From NCBI GenBank assembly GCA_020847735.1, contig JADLBL010000015.1, forward strand, positions 304,755 to 368,754: a stretch of DNA of 64,000 nucleotides, in the 5' to 3' direction. Below, piece by piece: positions 61,221 through 64,000 of the stretch. The position numbers and the translations under genes are program-made. Positions within the stretch are counted from its first letter, which is position 1. Each line of letters begins with the position of its first letter. Under the pieces are notes generated by a model. It did not search any database. It was not told where the DNA came from and saw only the letters and a program-made list of their open reading frames with translations. The DNA comes from Candidatus Eisenbacteria bacterium. GTDB lineage: Bacteria > Eisenbacteria > RBG-16-71-46.

Positions 61221-62075
61221 TCACTTGTGCGCGGGAACCGCCAGCAGCGAGGCGATGCGCTTGAACCAGGCCGCGAGCCGGTCGAAGTAGCCGGGCGTCA
61301 GCTCGGCGCCGTCGTGGCCCGCGGCGGGAATCGTCCAGGTGTCGATGATGGACAGGCTGCGCATCGCGATCCGCCGGGTCGTCGCGGGCGGCGTCGCGGC
61401 GTCCTTGCCGGCGAGCACGATCAGCAGCGGCACGCGCAGCGCGGGCACCGACGAGATGGGCTCGTCGCGCGGGTCCACGGCCAGCCGGTGCATCCGCGAG
61501 ACACCCGGGATCTGGGCGGTGCCGTTGGCCTCGACCTGTTCGAGCGAGGTGCGGAACAGGCCCTCGATCGCGATCGCGTCCACCGCCTTCCAGTCGCGGG
61601 CGGCGGCCGCGGCGGCCACGGCCGAGCCGACGTCCTGGCCCCAGGCGAACACGGGCCGTCCGCCGGAGCGCGCCTTCGCGAAGCGCAGCGCGCCCACGGC
61701 GTCCTGCACCCAGCGCGAGGCGAAGACCAGGTTGGCCAGCGAGTCGGTGGCGCCCGGGCCGCCGGGACCGAAGTCGCGATAGTCGAAGGTCATCACGCTG
61801 AAGCCGCGACGGGAGAGCTCGCGCACCGACGGCAGCAGGTCGGCCATCGTTCCGCGCCCGCGCGGGCAGCAGACCACGACCGGGGCGCCGGCGGGGCCGT
61901 CGAACCACCAGCCCGAAAGCGTCACGCTGTCGGCGGCGGAGGTGAAGGTGACCGTCTCGAAGGGCAGTCCCGTTCGCGCGGGGTCCAGCGCGTGCGCGCG
62001 CCCGGGGGTGACGGCCGCGGCCGGGCAGACCGAGAACAGAAGGGCGACGAGCACGAGGATCGGGACGCGTTTCAC
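61221..62075 (-). CDS. Alpha/beta hydrolase with Asp at the nucleophile position
   Basis: A 284-aa protein. The GTG at 62075 overlaps the DUF885 stop (GTGA) and opens a signal peptide ending P-A-A-A-V. The fold pattern is G-W-W-F-D-G-P...P-R-G-R-G-T, then F-D-Y-R-D-F-G, and the nucleophile elbow G-Q-D-V-G with Asp148 (codon GAC, 61632-61634) instead of Ser. Acid Asp225 (A-G-K-D-A-A-T-P-P) and His254 (A-G-H-D-G) complete a triad. Asp nucleophiles are known in haloalkane dehalogenases and epoxide hydrolases. Exported and coupled to the DUF885 protein, its substrate is unknown. Confidence 0.88.
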   Translation of the reverse strand: MKRVPILVLVALLFSVCPAAAVTPGRAHALDPARTGLPFETVTFTSAADSVTLSGWWFDGPAGAPVVVCCPRGRGTMADLLPSVRELSRRGFSVMTFDYRDFGPGGPGATDSLANLVFASRWVQDAVGALRFAKARSGGRPVFAWGQDVGSAVAAAAAARDWKAVDAIAIEGLFRTSLEQVEANGTAQIPGVSRMHRLAVDPRDEPISSVPALRVPLLIVLAGKDAATPPATTRRIAMRSLSIIDTWTIPAAGHDGAELTPGYFDRLAAWFKRIASLLAVPAHK

Positions 62076-63724
62076 GCGACGTTCAGCCGATCCCACAGCT
62101 CCTCTCGGACCAGCGCCGGCGGAATCGTTCCGCTGGCGAGCAGCGCGCCGTGGAAGTCGTGCAGGTCGAACAGCGGGCCCATCCGCCGGCGCGCCTCGTT
62201 CAGCAGCTCGACGATGGCCAGCTTGCCGAGCAGGTAGCTGAGCGGCTCGGTCGGAGTCATCACGTAACGGTCCACCTCGCTCGCGGCCGTCTCTGGGTCC
62301 AGCATCACGTCGTCCACCAGGATCGCGACCGCCTCCTCGTAGGTCATGCGGCCGGCATGCAGCGCGGCGTCAATGGCGACCCGGTGCGCCCGCCACAGCG
62401 TCGTGCGCAGCTGGAACAGCCGGGACAGCGGGTCGGAGGTGAAGAACCCCTGTTCCCACATGAGGTCCTCGCAGTACAGGGCCCAGCCCTCCGAGAACAC
62501 CTCGCTGTGGCAGATGCGGCGCAGGCGCGTCGGCGCCTGATTCGCGTGACACTGCTGCAGGTGATGTCCGGGGTAGCCTTCGTGCAGGGCGAGTATCGGC
62601 AGCATCGGCGAGCAGTGACCCGCGAGCTGCCGCGCCTGCTCCTCCTTGCCGCGGCGCAGATCAATCGGCGTGACATGGAAGAAGCCCGTCTGGTCCGCGT
62701 CGAACGGGGCGGGCGGCTGATAGCTGGAGTACGGCGTCATCGCCCGCTCGAACACCGGCGTGTCCACGACTTCGAGCCGGGCGCCCACCGGAACGGGCGC
62801 GATGCGGCGGTCCACCACGAATTGCCGCGCCCGCTCCATCTCGGCGACATACGCCTCGCGCAGCCAGTTCGGCTCGGGCGCCCGCGCCATGCCTTCGCGG
62901 ACGAGCTCGCGCCAGGTCTGTCGGGGGTCCAGCCGGCTGGCCTCCTCCTCGAGCAGCACCAGCGTGTGGGCGACGTGCTCGCGGCCGAGTTTCTCCAGCT
63001 CGGCGCAGGTGTAGGGCAGCAGGTGTTCGCGCTCGAGCTTGTAGTTCATCCAGCGCTCGCCGACCGCGAAGGAGCCCTCCGCCTTCGGCTTCAGTTCCTT
63101 CTCGAGGTGGTCGTGAAAGCGCAGGAAACCGGTGCGCGCGCGGCTGCCGGCGTGCTCGAGGCGTTCCGCCTCCCCCGGAAAGTGTCGCAGCAGCTGGCGC
63201 ACGACGTCGTCCACGAAGCCGGGGCCCTGCGCCGCCATCTGCAGGGCGATGCGCAGCGTCACCGGCGGCACGCGATCGAGGTTGGCTTTCGTGGACTCGA
63301 GGTATTCGGGAATCGCCATCAGGCGCGAGACGGCCGCTTCCTTGCGCTCGTCGAGCGGCGCGAAGGAGCGCGACAGGAGCAGGTGCACGCCCTGGAACGC
63401 GCGCATCAGGTAGATCGCGGGCCGCTTCTGCGCCGCCTTTATTTCCTCGAGGTCGGAGCGCAGGGCCGAGATCCGCGAGCGCAGCAGCGCGTAGTCCACG
63501 CGCGACTCGAGCGTCAGCTCGTCCCACGGCACCGAGGCGGCCAGGCGCTGCTCGAGGTCGCGCAGCCACGCCGATCGCTCCTTCAGGCCGTCCGGCGAGT
63601 CGTCCGGCATGAGGTGGTCGTAGTCGTGGATGCCCGCGTGCGTCGCGGCCACGGGATGGTGCTTCATGAAGAGTTCGACGAACTCCTCACTCAGCGAGGT
63701 GAAGACGCGCTGGGTCTCGATCAT
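62072..63724 (-). CDS. DUF885 family (probable metallopeptidase-like) protein
   Basis: A 550-aa protein. ATG 63724 follows the canonical family N-terminus I-E-T-Q-R-V-F-T-S-L-S-E-E-F-V-E. The DUF885 core motif L-A-L-H-E-G-Y-P-G-H-H-L-Q and the following S-E-V-F-S-E-G-W-A-L-Y-C-E-D are present, with Y-L-L-G-K-L further on. These resemble a zinc-peptidase active site (H-E-x-x-x-x-H plus a downstream E). No signal peptide is seen, so it is cytoplasmic by appearance. The activity is not established. Confidence 0.93.
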   Translation of the reverse strand: MIETQRVFTSLSEEFVELFMKHHPVAATHAGIHDYDHLMPDDSPDGLKERSAWLRDLEQRLAASVPWDELTLESRVDYALLRSRISALRSDLEEIKAAQKRPAIYLMRAFQGVHLLLSRSFAPLDERKEAAVSRLMAIPEYLESTKANLDRVPPVTLRIALQMAAQGPGFVDDVVRQLLRHFPGEAERLEHAGSRARTGFLRFHDHLEKELKPKAEGSFAVGERWMNYKLEREHLLPYTCAELEKLGREHVAHTLVLLEEEASRLDPRQTWRELVREGMARAPEPNWLREAYVAEMERARQFVVDRRIAPVPVGARLEVVDTPVFERAMTPYSSYQPPAPFDADQTGFFHVTPIDLRRGKEEQARQLAGHCSPMLPILALHEGYPGHHLQQCHANQAPTRLRRICHSEVFSEGWALYCEDLMWEQGFFTSDPLSRLFQLRTTLWRAHRVAIDAALHAGRMTYEEAVAILVDDVMLDPETAASEVDRYVMTPTEPLSYLLGKLAIVELLNEARRRMGPLFDLHDFHGALLASGTIPPALVREELWDRLNVA

Positions 63725-64000
63725 GGATTTCCCTATCCGTGCGATGCCGCCGGGCCTCCGCGCCTGACCCGGGCCCAATCGGCCCGAAGCGCGGAGGCCC
63801 GCGTTACTTATCGGCGAATCGCGGACGGAGCTTCAGGTTCTCGTGGCGGCGGCCATCTCCTAGCCCGACCTAGTCATGAGCCCATGGCCTGCAAGTGCCG
63901 GCTGCCCGCGAATCGCTGCGTCGCAGGGCTGGCCAGCTTCCTCGACGTGTCACCGACACGACTGCGTCGCTGGCCAGCCCTGCTCCTTGCGCTTCACGGG
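63725..64000. other. Unassigned end region with nested inverted repeats
   Basis: This holds two hairpins. One is 13 bp (63751-63763 with 63789-63801) with an inner GGGCC stem. The other is a 15-bp perfect inverted repeat (63923-63937 with 63969-63983) flanked by a CTGCGTCGC direct repeat (63917 and 63962). From ATG 63886 on the plus strand the frame stays open to the edge. No gene could be supported. Confidence 0.45.
63923..63983. repeat. 15-bp perfect inverted repeat with inner hairpin
   Basis: GCAGGGCTGGCCAGC at 63923-63937 and its reverse complement at 63969-63983, with a 6-bp CGTGTC/GACACG hairpin between them. It may be a mobile-element end or a REP-like repeat. Confidence 0.7.

Noticed and set aside
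63886..64000. Open plus-strand frame from ATG 63886 to the window edge
   Set aside because: It runs through the inverted repeat, has no ribosome site and is cut by the edge, so it cannot be judged as a gene.

Overview
The window is about 64 kb of a high-GC bacterial chromosome. It is densely coded on both strands and shows no phage, plasmid or CRISPR signature. Several features suggest a Gram-negative, diderm member of the FCB group, possibly Candidatus Eisenbacteria; this is inference. They are lipoproteins, FadL- and OmpA-type outer-membrane proteins, a secreted protein with a FlgD/T9SS-like C-terminal domain, and an 'asparagine synthetase B-like' protein family familiar from Bacteroidetes. 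Gene packing is extreme: eleven neighbouring gene pairs share a 4-nt start/stop overlap (ATGA, GTGA and one probable CTGA), and GTG starts are common.

Layout. 1-3815: the 3' part of a YajQ gene, a decayed GNAT acetyltransferase fragment, and two secreted proteins. 3973-8748 (minus): a membrane/TPR protein, a secreted protein with a proline-rich repeat, and an M20 dipeptidase. 8931-16702: a small ferredoxin, an ACT-like protein, a GHKL ATPase, a two-subunit 2-oxoacid:ferredoxin oxidoreductase (KorAB), a nucleotidyltransferase-like protein, a TPM-domain protein and LemA. 16782-21794 (minus): a chemoreceptor-like protein, a CheW/receiver hybrid and a receiver-GAF protein, with no CheA. 22334-26113: two unknown genes, guaB and an outer-membrane protein. 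26784-37857 (plus): secD, secF and a lipoprotein, a terminator, then a coupled DUF4159 / DUF4175-like / TPR / 'AsnB-like' block. 37969-40562 (minus): a urea transporter and an OmpA/TSP3 protein. 40749-44485: DinB-like, folP, cdaA and a TM0106-type nuclease.

44623-49908 carries a CAU tRNA immediately followed by tilS, hpt and ftsH. The ftsH gene contains a full-length intein of about 443 aa with a LAGLIDADG endonuclease, inserted directly after the pore-loop motif of the AAA+ domain. After an unannotated stretch with several hairpins come a hypothetical gene and an HtrA-like protease. 52172-61147 is a lipid-use region: a FadJ-like bifunctional enzyme, a thiolase, a TPR protein, an acyl-CoA synthetase, a FadL porin and an SGNH-type lipoprotein. 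Together these could release, import, activate and beta-oxidise fatty acids. The end of the window holds an alpha/beta hydrolase with Asp at the nucleophile elbow, a DUF885 peptidase-like protein, and an unassigned tail with nested inverted repeats.

Regulation. Recognisable sigma70-type promoters lie upstream of the outer-membrane gene at 26113, secD, the OmpA gene, the CAU tRNA, the acyl-CoA synthetase, and the gene at 14412, which looks leaderless. Strong GC hairpin terminators separate most convergent units.
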